From the NCBI RefSeq assembly GCF_019977395.1, contig NZ_AP024660.1, forward strand, positions 1,984,001 to 2,048,000: a stretch of DNA of 64,000 nucleotides. Reading direction: 5' to 3'. The DNA comes from Arthrobacter sp. NicSoilC5. GTDB lineage: Bacteria; Actinomycetota; Actinomycetes; Actinomycetales; Micrococcaceae. Under the pieces are notes generated by a model. The model was not told the origin of the DNA and searched no databases. It worked only from the letters and a program-made list of their open reading frames with translations. Position numbers and translations under genes: made by a program. Of the stretch, positions 32,763 to 41,697 are shown piece after piece (within the stretch, counting starts at the first letter, position 1; each line of letters opens with the position of its first letter).

Positions 32763-33460
32763 GAGAGCACCTTTCGGTCAGCCGTGGCGACGGCGGGAGT
32801 TGCGAGGGGTGGGTAAAGGAACCGGACCAGGACGTACCCGGCGGCGCCGCCCAACAGTTGGGCGAGGATGAAGGCAGGGGCCGACGACGGCGCGATGCCG
32901 GCGAAGGTGTCCGTGACCGTCCGGGCGATGGTCACGGCGGGGTTGGCGAAGCTGGTGGAGCTGGTGAACCAGTACGCTGCGGTGATGTAGCCGCCGACGG
33001 CGAAGGCGACCCGGTCTGCCCGGCCGGAGCGCACGGTGCCGAAGATGACCACCAGCAGCCCTACGGTGGCGATGACCTCGCCCAGCCAGAGCGCGGGACC
33101 GGTGCGGACGTGCGTTGAAACCGTGACCGCGTCCAGCCCGAACATCAGGTTCGCCGCCACGGTGCCGGCCAGGCCGCCCAGAACCTGGGCGGCCACTAAC
33201 GCCGCGGTGGTCCCTGTATCGATCAGGCCCAGGGCCCGTTCCACCAGGGTCACCACGGGGTTGAACGACGCCGAGACCGGCTGGAGTGCCACGATCAGGG
33301 CCACCAGCGCGGCACCCGTGGCGAGGCTGTTCTGCAGAAGCTGCAGCCCGGCGTCGTCCGGTGAAAGCCGCGAGGCCATGACGCCCGAGCCCACCACCGC
33401 CATGACCAGGAACGCGGTGCCCACGAACTCCGCAGCAGCTTTGCGGCCCAGCACACTCAC
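32759..33460 (-). CDS. aquaglyceroporin-type arsenite channel (AqpS-like)
   Basis: 233 residues, six transmembrane helices, MIP-like half-helix motifs SFNPVVTLVERA and FANPAVTIARTVTD. Translation starts at GTG 33460, which overlaps the arsR TGA (GTGA). A longer open extension upstream reads through arsR and is rejected. In arsR-aqpS-arsC operons such a channel replaces the ArsB/Acr3 pump, letting arsenite made inside flow out. No arsB or acr3 is present in this operon, which fits that role. Confidence 0.87.
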   Translation of the reverse strand: MSVLGRKAAAEFVGTAFLVMAVVGSGVMASRLSPDDAGLQLLQNSLATGAALVALIVALQPVSASFNPVVTLVERALGLIDTGTTAALVAAQVLGGLAGTVAANLMFGLDAVTVSTHVRTGPALWLGEVIATVGLLVVIFGTVRSGRADRVAFAVGGYITAAYWFTSSTSFANPAVTIARTVTDTFAGIAPSSAPAFILAQLLGGAAGYVLVRFLYPPLATPAVATADRKVLS

Positions 33461-33807
33461 GCTGCCTGCCCGCCGATCAGGGCCGCCAGGTTCTGCAGCG
33501 CCTCGGTCCGGGCGCGGTAGTAGACCCACACGCCGCGCTTCTCCCGGTCCAGCAGCCCCGCCTCGTGCAGGATCTTCAGGTGGTGGCTGATGGTGGGCTG
33601 GGACAGTTCGAAGGCATCGTTGAGGTCGCAGACGCAGGCCTCGCCGCCCTCATGCGAGGCAACCAGGGACATCAGCCGCAGCCGGACAGGATCGGCCAGC
33701 GCCTTCAGCAGCGGGACAACTCCTTCCGCTTCCGGCTCGGTCAACGGTTCCCGGGCCAGCGGCGGGCAGCACGCCGCGGCTTCCACAGGGGTCAGCTTCA
33801 GGGACAT
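33457..33807 (-). CDS. arsR: ArsR-family arsenic-responsive repressor
   Basis: 116 residues from ATG 33807. The winged helix is ELSQPTISHHLKILHEAGLL with wing REKRGVWVYY. Metalloid-binding cysteines appear as CVCDL in the DNA-recognition region and as an N-terminal CC pair (AAACCPPL), the arrangement of Corynebacterium-type ArsR. An extended start at 33855 would read through the proposed operator and is less likely. It is the first gene of the ars operon, coupled to aqpS. Confidence 0.9.
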   Translation of the reverse strand: MSLKLTPVEAAACCPPLAREPLTEPEAEGVVPLLKALADPVRLRLMSLVASHEGGEACVCDLNDAFELSQPTISHHLKILHEAGLLDREKRGVWVYYRARTEALQNLAALIGGQAA

Positions 33808-33840
33808 AGACACACATAAATATTTACATTCATCTATGTC
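33803..33840 (-). promoter_or_regulatory. ArsR operator/promoter
   Basis: A 38-bp hyphenated palindrome with perfect 8-bp outer arms (GACATAGA and TCTATGTC) and AT-rich inner TAAATATTTA covers the arsR start. On the minus strand TTGCCA (33848-33843) and TAAATA (33826-33821) form a plausible promoter with 16-bp spacing. The mRNA would be nearly leaderless. Confidence 0.6.
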
Positions 33841-33951
33841 CTTGGCAATCCCCATATTTTCCCGCTAATTACGCTCTTCCCTTGCGGCGCGCGGAGAAAG
33901 GACAAATAGGATGGCCCGTAGATTTACCGGCCGGAGATGAAGGGCGCCACC

Positions 33952-34725
33952 ATGATCGAGATCCTGAACCCCGCTGAAGTAGCCCGCGCCCGGGAGACCG
34001 GCGCCCTGGTGGCGGACATCCTGCAGGCCATGAAGAGCCGCGCCACGGTGGGCACCAATCTCCTGGACATCGACCAGTGGACCAAGGAGATGATCACCGA
34101 GGCCGGGGCCGAATCCTGCTACGTGGACTATGCCCCGTCGTTTGGCCGGGGCCCGTTCGGGCACTACATCTGCACGGGCGTCAACGATGCCGTGCTGCAC
34201 GGACTCCCCCACAACTACGATCTGGCCGACGGCGACCTGCTGACCCTGGACCTCGCCGTCGTCAAGAACGGGATGGCCGCCGACGCCGCCATCAGCTTCA
34301 TCGTGGGCGAATCACGCCGGGCGGAGAGCGTGGCCATGATCGAGGCCACCGAGCGGGCGCTGGCCGCCGGAATCGCCGCCGCCGGGCCGGCCGCGAAGAT
34401 CGGCGACATCTCCTACGCCATCGGCCGGGTCCTTAGCGATGCGGGATATCCGGTCAATACCCAGTTCGGCGGCCACGGGATCGGCTCCACCATGCACCAG
34501 GACCCGCACGTCCCCAACACGGGGCGGCCCGGCCGCGGCTTCAAGCTGCGGCCCGGGCTGCTGCTGGCCCTGGAGCCGTGGATCATGGCGGACACGGCGG
34601 AGCTGGTAACGGACGACGACGGCTGGACCCTCAGGAGCGCCACCGGCTGCCGGACGGCGCACACCGAGCACACCATCGCCATCACCGAGGACGGGGCCGA
34701 GATCCTGACCCTGCCCTCGCGGTAG
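33952..34725 (+). CDS. map: type I methionine aminopeptidase
   Basis: 257 residues; removes the initiator methionine from new proteins. The five metal ligands are readable: HGLPHNYDLADGDLLTLDLA (first Asp region), AADAAISF (second Asp), GGHGIGSTMHQDPHVPN (His), LALEPWI (Glu) and AHTEHTIAITEDG (Glu). ATG 33952 with an AAGGG site 7-8 nt upstream is preferred to ATG 33937. The 3' end forms the left copy of a 49-bp direct repeat whose right copy lies beyond the next gene. Confidence 0.93.
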   Translation: MIEILNPAEVARARETGALVADILQAMKSRATVGTNLLDIDQWTKEMITEAGAESCYVDYAPSFGRGPFGHYICTGVNDAVLHGLPHNYDLADGDLLTLDLAVVKNGMAADAAISFIVGESRRAESVAMIEATERALAAGIAAAGPAAKIGDISYAIGRVLSDAGYPVNTQFGGHGIGSTMHQDPHVPNTGRPGRGFKLRPGLLLALEPWIMADTAELVTDDDGWTLRSATGCRTAHTEHTIAITEDGAEILTLPSR

Positions 34726-34747
34726 GAGCTATTCCGTCCCCACCACG
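34699..34747 (+). repeat. 49-bp direct repeat, left copy
   Basis: Starts GAGATCCTGACCCTGCCCTC and is identical over 49 bp to 35813-35861. It contains the last codons and stop of map plus the antisense of the last codons of the GNAT gene. Confidence 0.95.
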
Positions 34748-34791
34748 TTCACCTCGGGCGTCGACCAACCGCCGCCTCCTAAAATGGGGAG

Positions 34792-35712
34792 GTGAACCTT
34801 TCGCATCTCGGTGTGCCCGTCGGGCCGATGATTCGCGTCCATGGCGGGTTCGCCAACCGGATGTACCGGCTCGACACTGACGATGGGTCGTTCGCGGTGA
34901 AGGAGTTGAACCTGGTCGATCGCCGCTGGCCCTATCGCATCAAGGACGTGCTCCGGTTTGAGCGGGCCGCCTTCGCTGCCGGCATTCCGATGCCAGAGCC
35001 GATTTCGGCCGACCACAACACACTCGTTCACCGATGGGTCGATGGCGGGAAGGCCGAAGCGCCGGTGTCGGCGAGCTACGCGTTTGAGATCGGTGAGATT
35101 CTCGCGCGTATCCATTCGCTCGACGTCGCGTGGAGCGACGCGTTGATCGAGGAGCAGGCGTCAAGGGACTGGGCTGAGCTCGCCGTCCAGGCGGCGGCGA
35201 CCGGACAACCGTGGGCTGCAGAGCTCGCCTCCCAGGTCGAAACGTTCCTCGCGATTGCCCGCTTCGTTGACACCTGCAATCGGCCAGGCCCAGTCGTTCT
35301 GACGCACAGAGACATCCAACCGTGGAACCTGCTCGCTCGAGAGGGCCGGCCGGTGGTGCTCGACTGGGAACTCTCGGGGATGCTCGACCTGTCCGGCGAG
35401 CTCGGATCGACCGCGCTGAGCCTTGCGAAGGGGCCCGGCGTCGATGACATCAGGCCCGCCATTTTCCGCTCGGTTCTCGACGGCTATGTGGCAGGGGGCG
35501 GAACGCTGCCGCCGCCGGGTCCAAGCTGGTTTGCGTTCATAATCGGCGGCTGGCTGGGGCACACGAGGTGGAACATCCTCCGGTGCCTCGCCGGTGTTGA
35601 GGCAAGCACCGGGCCAGACCTCGCGCTGTCGCATGAGTCCGTGCGCGACGGGGTGCGCGGCCTCCCCGACTTGTTCTGCCGGCTTCCGGATCTCGAGGCG
35701 TTGCTGGGGTGA
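34792..35712 (+). CDS. phosphotransferase-family (APH-like) protein in an inserted cassette
   Basis: 306 residues of the aminoglycoside-phosphotransferase/homoserine-kinase-like fold: N-lobe FAVKELNLVDRRWPY with the ATP lysine, catalytic loop VVLTHRDIQPWNLL (HxDxxxxN), and the metal aspartate in VVLDWELSGMLDLS. The substrate could be an antibiotic or a small metabolite. GTG 34792 directly follows a GGGGAG, an odd spacing, so the start is uncertain. Codon use is less GC3-rich than its neighbours (GCT, GAT, ATT and TCG are frequent). It sits between two copies of a 49-bp repeat, indicating later insertion. Confidence 0.82.
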   Translation: MNLSHLGVPVGPMIRVHGGFANRMYRLDTDDGSFAVKELNLVDRRWPYRIKDVLRFERAAFAAGIPMPEPISADHNTLVHRWVDGGKAEAPVSASYAFEIGEILARIHSLDVAWSDALIEEQASRDWAELAVQAAATGQPWAAELASQVETFLAIARFVDTCNRPGPVVLTHRDIQPWNLLAREGRPVVLDWELSGMLDLSGELGSTALSLAKGPGVDDIRPAIFRSVLDGYVAGGGTLPPPGPSWFAFIIGGWLGHTRWNILRCLAGVEASTGPDLALSHESVRDGVRGLPDLFCRLPDLEALLG

Positions 35713-35812
35713 CAGTGAACTGCGTTGCCGGCAATTCCGCATGCTTCGATCACCCCTGCGCCGCAGCAGGTGAGTCGGCTATCGCGTACTGAACCTGGGC
35801 GGACGCGGCGCA

Positions 35813-35861
35813 GAGATCCTGACCCTGCCCTCGCGGTAGGAGCTATTCCGTCCCCACCACG
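35813..35861 (+). repeat. 49-bp direct repeat, right copy
   Basis: Identical to 34699-34747. This copy is continuous with the intact 3' end of the GNAT gene, while the left copy is continuous with intact map. The 100 bp between the APH stop and this copy hold no feature I can name. Confidence 0.95.
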
Positions 35862-36358
35862 CCGCTGCGGCGTTCCAGCAGCAGCGTGTCCTGCCAGTGC
35901 CCGGCCTTGGGGCCATGGCTGATCTGCGCAATCCGCTCCCGGGTCCCCACCACCCGGAAGCCCAGCTTTTGGTGCAGCGCCAGGCTGGCGGCGTTCTCGG
36001 GAAAGATGCTGGACTGGATGGTCCAGATGCCCGCCGCCTCCGTGGATTCGATCAGGGCGGCCAGCAGGAGCCGGCCCACGCCCCGGCCCTGGGCCTGCGG
36101 GTCAACATAAATGGAGTGCTCCACCAGGCCCCGGTACACCTCGCGGGAGGAAACCCGGGACACGGCGGCCCAGCCCAGGACCCGCCCCGCATCCCCGGCG
36201 ACGATCCGGTGCTCAGGCAACCGCACGGCGTCGAACGCTTCCCAGGTGGGCGGCTCGCTCTCGAACGTCGCCTCCCCCGTGGCGATGCCGGCGGCGTAAA
36301 TTGCGTGGACGGCGTCCCAGTCATCGGGGCACATGGGGCGGATCACGGGGCTGTCCAT
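35843..36358 (-). CDS. GNAT acetyltransferase, phosphinothricin/methionine-sulfone type
   Basis: 171 residues. The acetyl-CoA loop is VDPQAQGRGVGRLLLAALI. The rest matches the phosphinothricin acetyltransferase/MddA group: IRPMCPDDWDAVHAIYAAGI, ATFESEPPTWEAFD, SIFPENAASLALHQKLGFRV and GHWQDTLLLERR. These enzymes acetylate phosphinothricin, methionine sulfoximine or sulfone. ATG 36358 is chosen (36367 is also possible). A long upstream extension is rejected. It originally converged on map before the cassette insertion. Confidence 0.88.
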   Translation of the reverse strand: MDSPVIRPMCPDDWDAVHAIYAAGIATGEATFESEPPTWEAFDAVRLPEHRIVAGDAGRVLGWAAVSRVSSREVYRGLVEHSIYVDPQAQGRGVGRLLLAALIESTEAAGIWTIQSSIFPENAASLALHQKLGFRVVGTRERIAQISHGPKAGHWQDTLLLERRSGVVGTE

Positions 36359-36497
36359 GGATCCCATTATGGTGTGGCGCCCGCGGGCCACCGCCCAGGC
36401 AGGCGGCGGCGTAAAAAATTCGTCAATAAAACAGCCCGCCCGCCCCGATTCCACCCGTGCGGCCCTTTGATGGAGGCATAGGAGCCAGGGAGGGCAG

Positions 36498-36893
36498 ATG
36501 CGGTGGGATGAGGAGCCAGCGGACCGCGGCAGGGTCAAGTTCGCCGCATCCGCCGACGCCGTGGAGGGCTACGGCGGACGCGGGCTGAACGGCCGCGCCC
36601 TTCATCCTGTGGCCGGCTACACCTTCCCGGACCAGGACGGGGACCCGTGGTGGGTCATCTTCCAGCCCTGGCCCTCAGCCGGCCCGCATCCGCACCGGGT
36701 TCCCGGCGACATCCTTGCCTGCAACGATTCCTACGGCGACATGGTGCACGTTGTGGTGCTCGCGGCAGGCGTATGGGAGGACGACGCCGAGGCAGCCTTC
36801 AGCGCGAACGCCCCTTCCAGCCTGGCGGACGCCGCCCGGGTTGCGGCCGCGGTGGAGCCCATCAGCCGACGTGGACCCAGGGCCGCTGGGTAA
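36498..36893 (+). CDS. hypothetical protein
   Basis: 131 residues with good ribosome site GGGAGG 5 nt before the ATG. Contents include [20 protein letters not shown] and [20 protein letters not shown]. No known domain, no signal peptide. The last 32 bp overlap the 3' end of the convergent permease gene. GC3 bias supports coding. Confidence 0.55.
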   Translation: MRWDEEPADRGRVKFAASADAVEGYGGRGLNGRALHPVAGYTFPDQDGDPWWVIFQPWPSAGPHPHRVPGDILACNDSYGDMVHVVVLAAGVWEDDAEAAFSANAPSSLADAARVAAAVEPISRRGPRAAG

Positions 36894-38838
36894 CGTCCGG
36901 TACGGCCTCGCGCAGCACCTCGCGGGTCACCGGCGCGATCTCGCCCTCGCCCAGGAACAGGAACCGGACCAGGTTGGTGATGGGGTTCCCCTCGGTCCAG
37001 CGGAAGTAGATGTGCGGCATCAGGCCCGTGACGTCCCGGATGTGCAGCAGCACAGAGGCGATGGTGTTGGGCACCACCGGGCCGTGGACTTCCAGGATGT
37101 GGTACCCGTGCCGGTTCACGCCGCGGACGTGCAGTTCGGTTTCGAAATCCGAGGAGTCGTCCACGACGACCTCCAGGAACAGGGCGTCACCTGCCAGCGG
37201 GAGGTGGCTGACCTCGATGGCTGACTCGAGCTTGTCCCGGTAGGCCTCCGCGGACATCCGCAGCGGCTCGTGGGCGATGATGGCGATGGGCCCGTCCAGG
37301 GCGCTGGACATGAACTCCAGGGCCTGCTGGTCCAGATGAACCCGGGTCGCATGCAGCTCGAAGGAACGGCGGACCCGGGACAGCAGCGAGATGACGATGA
37401 TGCCGAGGATGAAGATGGCGGCGATCCGGATGCCCTCGGGCCGTTCGAAGATGTTGGCCACCGTGGTGTACGCGAACACGACCGAAATGACACCGAAGCC
37501 CACCGTGAGGTTCCGCTGCCTCCGCCGGCGCGCCGAGAGCGTGACGGCCACCGCGGCGGAAGTCATCAGCACCAGGACGCCGGTGGCGTACGCGCCGCCC
37601 TGGGCGTCGACGTCGGCGTTGAAGATGAAGGTGATCAGGAAGCCGATCAGGGTGAAGACGAGGACCAGGGGCCGCACAGCCTTGGCCCAGGCCGGAGCCA
37701 TGCCGTAGCGCGGGAGGTACCGCGGCACCAGGTTCAGCAGCCCTGCCATGGCCGAAGCGCCGGCGAACCAGAGGATGCCGATGGTGCTGATGTCATAGAC
37801 GCTGCCGAAGCCCACACCCAGGTATTCGTGCGCCAGGAAGGCCAGGGCACGGCCGTTGGCCTGGCCGCCGGGCTGGAATTCCTGTTCCGGGATCAGGACC
37901 ACGGTGATGAAGCTGGTGGTCAGCAGGAAAACGCTCATGATCACAGCGGCGGTGGTGAGCATGCGCCGGGCGCCCCGGATGCGGCCTGCGGGGTTCTCCT
38001 CCGTGTCGTCCTCAGCGCCCCGCACCTGCGGCATCACGGCCACGCCGGTTTCGAAGCCGGAGAGGCCCAGGGCCAGCTTGGGGAACACCAGCAGCGCGAT
38101 GGCCACGGCCATGACCGGGTTTCCGTGCGACACCCACAGGTTGGTCCACCAGTCCCCCATGGCCGCGGGATGCGTGAGCACCTGCGCCAGGGTGGCGACC
38201 ACCACCACGGCGTTCAAGCCCAGGTAGAGAACCACCAGGACCACCGCGACGCCGATGGCTTCCTTGAATCCCCGCAGGAACACTGCCGCGAGCAGGGCCA
38301 GGAGGAAGAGCGTCACGGGGACGTTCTGGGTCTGGAGCCAGCCCGGCGCCACGGGATTGCCCAGCAGGTGCGCGGTGGCGTCGGCGGCCGAGAGGGTCAT
38401 GGTGATCATGAAGTCAGTGGCGGCGAACCCCAGGAGGACGAGGACCAGGAGCTTGCCGCCCCACCGGGGCAGCAGCCGCTCGAGCATGGCGATGGAGCCT
38501 TCACCGCGGGGGCTTTCCCCGGCGACCCTGCGGTACACCGGCAGGGCGCCGAGCAGGGTCACCGCCACCAGCACCAGGGTGGCCAGCGGGGAGATGACCC
38601 CTGCGGCCAGCGCGGCGATGGCCGGCTGGTAGCCCAGGGTGGAGAAGTAGTCCACGCCCGTCAGGCACATGACCTGCCACCACGAATGCTTCTTCTCGTG
38701 CTGCGTCGGCACGCCGCCGGGACCCGGGTGGGCGCCCTTGCTGTCCTGCAGCCCAAACAGCAGCCAGTCCTGGAGCGCCTTCCTGCCGTGGGCGTGGGGC
38801 GCGGACGGATCCGCCGGGGGCCTGCTCAACGTGGTCAT
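36862..38838 (-). CDS. APC-superfamily permease with a C-terminal soluble domain
   Basis: 658 residues. The first roughly 480 hold 12 predicted membrane helices, starting with [20 protein letters not shown] and including [18 protein letters not shown] and [20 protein letters not shown]. The remaining roughly 170 residues are soluble with an alpha/beta pattern ([34 protein letters not shown]). The family transports amino acids or possibly cations; the substrate is unknown. ATG 38838 is chosen over a 220-residue upstream extension that is antisense to the FetB-like gene. Confidence 0.82.
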   Translation of the reverse strand: MTTLSRPPADPSAPHAHGRKALQDWLLFGLQDSKGAHPGPGGVPTQHEKKHSWWQVMCLTGVDYFSTLGYQPAIAALAAGVISPLATLVLVAVTLLGALPVYRRVAGESPRGEGSIAMLERLLPRWGGKLLVLVLLGFAATDFMITMTLSAADATAHLLGNPVAPGWLQTQNVPVTLFLLALLAAVFLRGFKEAIGVAVVLVVLYLGLNAVVVVATLAQVLTHPAAMGDWWTNLWVSHGNPVMAVAIALLVFPKLALGLSGFETGVAVMPQVRGAEDDTEENPAGRIRGARRMLTTAAVIMSVFLLTTSFITVVLIPEQEFQPGGQANGRALAFLAHEYLGVGFGSVYDISTIGILWFAGASAMAGLLNLVPRYLPRYGMAPAWAKAVRPLVLVFTLIGFLITFIFNADVDAQGGAYATGVLVLMTSAAVAVTLSARRRRQRNLTVGFGVISVVFAYTTVANIFERPEGIRIAAIFILGIIVISLLSRVRRSFELHATRVHLDQQALEFMSSALDGPIAIIAHEPLRMSAEAYRDKLESAIEVSHLPLAGDALFLEVVVDDSSDFETELHVRGVNRHGYHILEVHGPVVPNTIASVLLHIRDVTGLMPHIYFRWTEGNPITNLVRFLFLGEGEIAPVTREVLREAVPDVTQRPWVHVG

Positions 38839-38979
38839 GTCTGCCTTTCCGCGCTGCCCTTTGCATCGCGACCCTTGCGAAGCTAGCACCGGCCAAAAGG
38901 GCGGGAGCGCCGAAAAGGCATTTCTTAATGATTCCTTGACGCGTGATTTGCGACGCAGTGCGGTCAGTAAGCTGGCGGG

Positions 38980-39726
38980 GTGTCCGTGATTGCCGCCCTG
39001 CTGCCCACCCTCGTGGCCATTGCCATCCTGGCGGCACTCACGGTGGGCATCCTGTGGGGCGCGCGGACGCCGTCGTACCTCTCCCCCGCCCTGGCCATCC
39101 TCCGCGGCGCCGCCCAACTGGCGGTCATCAGCCTGGTGCTGGGCGGCATCATCACCAATCCCCTGTGGGTGGGCGCCGCCCTGCTGGTCATGTTCACAGT
39201 GGCGTCCGTGACGGCGGCGCGGCGGCTCACTTGGTCCTGGCGGCGCTTTGCCGTGGTGGCGGCAACCATGGCCGCCGGGATCCTGGTGACGCTGGGGGTC
39301 GTGTTCGGAACGGGCGCCATCGAGTTCTCCCCCCGGTACGCGCTGGCGGTGGGCGGAATCGTGATCGGCAACTCCATGACCATTGCCACCCTGGCCGGCC
39401 GCCGCTTCTTCGAGGCGGTGGTGGAGCAGTGGGACCAGGTGGAGGGCTGGCTGGCGCTGGGCGCCACGCCCCGGCAGGCCACCCTCTTCCAAGCCCGGCA
39501 GGCGGTGCATTCAGCGTTGATCCCGTCCACGGACCAGACCAAGACCACCGGCCTGGTCACGCTGCCGGGAGCGTTCGTGGGCGCCATCTTCGGCGGCGCC
39601 TCACCCCTGGAGGCGGGCCGGTTCCAGGTGGTGGTGCTCGCCTCAATCATGGCCGCCGGGTCCATCACCGCGGTGGCACTGATCCGTTCGCTGGGCAACG
39701 TGAAGGTACGGCCCGCGGCGCCCTAA
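38980..39726 (+). CDS. FetB/UPF0014-family ABC permease
   Basis: 248 residues with about seven transmembrane helices and the family blocks [46 protein letters not shown] and [20 protein letters not shown]. FetB with the ATPase FetA exports iron and protects against oxidative stress in E. coli. Here no ATPase gene is adjacent. It starts at GTG 38980, divergent from the APC permease. Confidence 0.85.
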   Translation: MSVIAALLPTLVAIAILAALTVGILWGARTPSYLSPALAILRGAAQLAVISLVLGGIITNPLWVGAALLVMFTVASVTAARRLTWSWRRFAVVAATMAAGILVTLGVVFGTGAIEFSPRYALAVGGIVIGNSMTIATLAGRRFFEAVVEQWDQVEGWLALGATPRQATLFQARQAVHSALIPSTDQTKTTGLVTLPGAFVGAIFGGASPLEAGRFQVVVLASIMAAGSITAVALIRSLGNVKVRPAAP

Positions 39727-39752
39727 CAGACGGGCGCCGCGGAACTGCTGCG

Positions 39753-40298
39753 TCAGCCCTGCTTGACCAGGGCCGCTTCCAAGCTGATTTTTACTTTGTC
39801 GCTGACCAGCAGGCCGCCGGCCTCCAGCGCAGCGTTCCAGGTGAGCCCGAATTCCTTGCGGCTGATTTCGGTCTCGGCGGAGAAGCCGGCCCGCGTGGCG
39901 CCGAACGGGTCAACGGCAACGCCGGTGAACTCGACTTCCAGCTCGATGGGCCGGGTGACGCCCTTGATGGTGAGGTCCCCGGTCAGGGTGTATTCCTCGC
40001 CGTCCCCTTCGATGGAGGTGCCGCGGAAGGTCATCTCGGGGTACTTCTCGACGTCGAAGAAGTCTTCGCCGCGTACGTGGGCGTCGCGGTTGGCGTCGCC
40101 GGAGTTGAAGCTGGCGGTGGATACCGTGGCGTGCACCGACGAGTCCGCCAGGGACTGGCCCACGCGTGCCTCGGCCTGGGCTTCGGTGAAACGGCCCCGG
40201 ACCTTGCTGATCCCCGCATGGCGGACGCTGAAGCCGATCTCGCTGTGGGACATGTCCAGGGTCCAGGTTCCAGGCGTGAGTTCCTTGGGAAGGGTCAT
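39753..40298 (-). CDS. YceI-family lipid-binding protein
   Basis: 181 residues of the YceI lipocalin-like fold: GTWTLDMSHSEIGFSVRHAG, SKVRGRFTEAQAEARVG, DFFDVEKYPEMTFRGTSIEG and TGDLTIKGVTRPIELEVEF. It binds amphipathic or polyisoprenoid molecules. It has no signal peptide, so it is the cytoplasmic actinobacterial form. An AGGAG site precedes the ATG. It is a single-gene unit convergent with the FetB-like gene. Confidence 0.93.
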   Translation of the reverse strand: MTLPKELTPGTWTLDMSHSEIGFSVRHAGISKVRGRFTEAQAEARVGQSLADSSVHATVSTASFNSGDANRDAHVRGEDFFDVEKYPEMTFRGTSIEGDGEEYTLTGDLTIKGVTRPIELEVEFTGVAVDPFGATRAGFSAETEISRKEFGLTWNAALEAGGLLVSDKVKISLEAALVKQG

Positions 40299-40407
40299 GG
40301 CAGTTCTCCTTACTCGTAGGGCCGCAGGCTCAGCCGCCCGCTACAGGCGCAAGACTGCGGATGCCCCTAAATATTCCCCCCGAAACCCACATGGAAAACA
40401 GGGCCGT

Positions 40408-40872
40408 ATGAACCGGAAGGGAACTTCCGGCGTATACATAAGCGTGGCTCTACGATTACTGACCGCCCTGGCGCTGTTCATTGATGCCGGCGTCCACCTC
40501 TTCCTGGCCCCGGGCTACCAGAACGCGCAGCCGGGCACTGTCAGCCAGGGCACCCTGTTCCTGCTCGAAGCCGCCGCGGCGCTGGTGGCCGGCGTCTATG
40601 TCCTGGTCCGCGGCAGCAGGGCTTCCTATGCCGTGGCCCTGGTGGTTGCCCTCAGCGCGTTCGCCGCCGTCGTGCTGTACAGGTACGTGGACATCCCGGC
40701 CATCGGACCGATCCCGGCCATGTACGACCCCGTCTGGTTCTTCTCGAAGACCCTCAGCGCTGTTGCCGAGGGAGCCGGCGCGGTGCTGGCCTTCGCCGGC
40801 CTGGTCCGTGGCGGCCGCAGGAGAACGTCCGACGACGGCGCCAGGCTTCGGGCCCGGCGCCGCCGCCCGTGA
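40408..40872 (+). CDS. four-helix integral membrane protein
   Basis: 154 residues with four transmembrane segments (VALRLLTALALFIDAGVHLF, LFLLEAAAALVAGVYVLV, YAVALVVALSAFAAVVLYRY, TLSAVAEGAGAVLAFAGLV) and a very basic C-terminus. An HLFLAPGYQ loop follows helix 1. DoxX-like small membrane proteins have this shape, but no family signature is certain. The CDP-alcohol transferase follows 42 bp later. Confidence 0.65.
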   Translation: MNRKGTSGVYISVALRLLTALALFIDAGVHLFLAPGYQNAQPGTVSQGTLFLLEAAAALVAGVYVLVRGSRASYAVALVVALSAFAAVVLYRYVDIPAIGPIPAMYDPVWFFSKTLSAVAEGAGAVLAFAGLVRGGRRRTSDDGARLRARRRRP

Positions 40873-40914
40873 CCATCACCCCCGCCGTTGTTAGCATGCA
40901 AGGGGAGGTGGCAC

Positions 40915-41649
40915 ATGGGCGCGGCTGAACGGGCAGTGCCGGATGCGTTCGGCGCCGTTTCCATCTATGTGTTGTCGGCCCTCTGGCTGACGTCCCTGTC
41001 CCCCTCCGTGCCGGTCCTCCAGCTGGCCGGGCTGTGCGCGGGCGCCCTGGTGGCCGTGGCCGCCGCCGGCTCTGTCCTGCGACGGATCCCCCGGTTCTCA
41101 ACGCCGGCCGACCGGGTCACCCTGCTGCGCGCCGTCCTCGTGGCCCTGTGCGCGGTGCTGGCCGTTCCGCAATTGTTCACGGGCCGCCGCGCAGACCTGC
41201 TCCTCCCCGTCCTGGGCGGCGCCGCGTTCCTGCTGGACGGGCTGGACGGTGTGGTGGCCCGGCGCACCGGAACCTCGTCGCCTGCCGGGGCGCGGTTCGA
41301 TTCCGCCACCGACGCCGCCCTGGTGCTGGTACTGTCCGTTGCCGCCGCTCCCGTGGCGGGCCCCTGGACGCTGGGCATCGGGGCCATGTACTACGCGTTC
41401 GTCGCCGCGGGGCTCGTCCGGCCGCACCTTCGGGTGGCGCTGCCGCCCAGCGCATCCCGCAAAGCCATTGGCGCGTTCCAGCCCTTCGCGCTGCTGTTCG
41501 CGCTCCTCCCCGGGGTCCCTGCGGTTGCCGCGGCGTCGGTACCGGCACTCGCCCTGGCCCTGCTCGCGTTGTCCTTTACCCGCGACGTGGTCCAACTGGA
41601 ACACCTGCACCGCGCCGGACTCCAGGGTGTGCCGGCCGCGGTTGCCTAG
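40915..41649 (+). CDS. CDP-alcohol phosphatidyltransferase
   Basis: 244 residues, about seven membrane helices. The catalytic motif D-G-x2-A-R-x8-G-x3-D-x3-D is complete: LDGLDGVVARRTGTS followed by SPAGARFDSATDAA. It transfers a phosphatidyl group from CDP-diacylglycerol to an alcohol, as in phosphatidylinositol-phosphate or phosphatidylglycerol-phosphate synthesis. The acceptor cannot be told. ATG 40915 has a GGGGAGG site. Confidence 0.87.
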   Translation: MGAAERAVPDAFGAVSIYVLSALWLTSLSPSVPVLQLAGLCAGALVAVAAAGSVLRRIPRFSTPADRVTLLRAVLVALCAVLAVPQLFTGRRADLLLPVLGGAAFLLDGLDGVVARRTGTSSPAGARFDSATDAALVLVLSVAAAPVAGPWTLGIGAMYYAFVAAGLVRPHLRVALPPSASRKAIGAFQPFALLFALLPGVPAVAAASVPALALALLALSFTRDVVQLEHLHRAGLQGVPAAVA

Positions 41650-41697
41650 TTGGTGTGGGTACGCTGCCGCCCGGTCGCGTCACAGCAGCCCGTCCCG

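Noticed and set aside
32759..33529. longer start for the ars channel gene
   Set aside because: The extension reads through the 3' part of arsR in another frame. GTG 33460 overlaps the arsR stop and is preferred.
34699..35861. insertion sequence or integron cassette
   Set aside because: There are no terminal inverted repeats, no transposase or integrase and no attC-like fold. The 49-bp repeats are copies of gene ends, so I describe it only as an inserted segment with a duplication.
36862..39510. 882-residue fused permease
   Set aside because: The first roughly 220 residues are antisense to the FetB-like gene and compositionally non-coding. The permease starts at ATG 38838 with the usual N-terminus.
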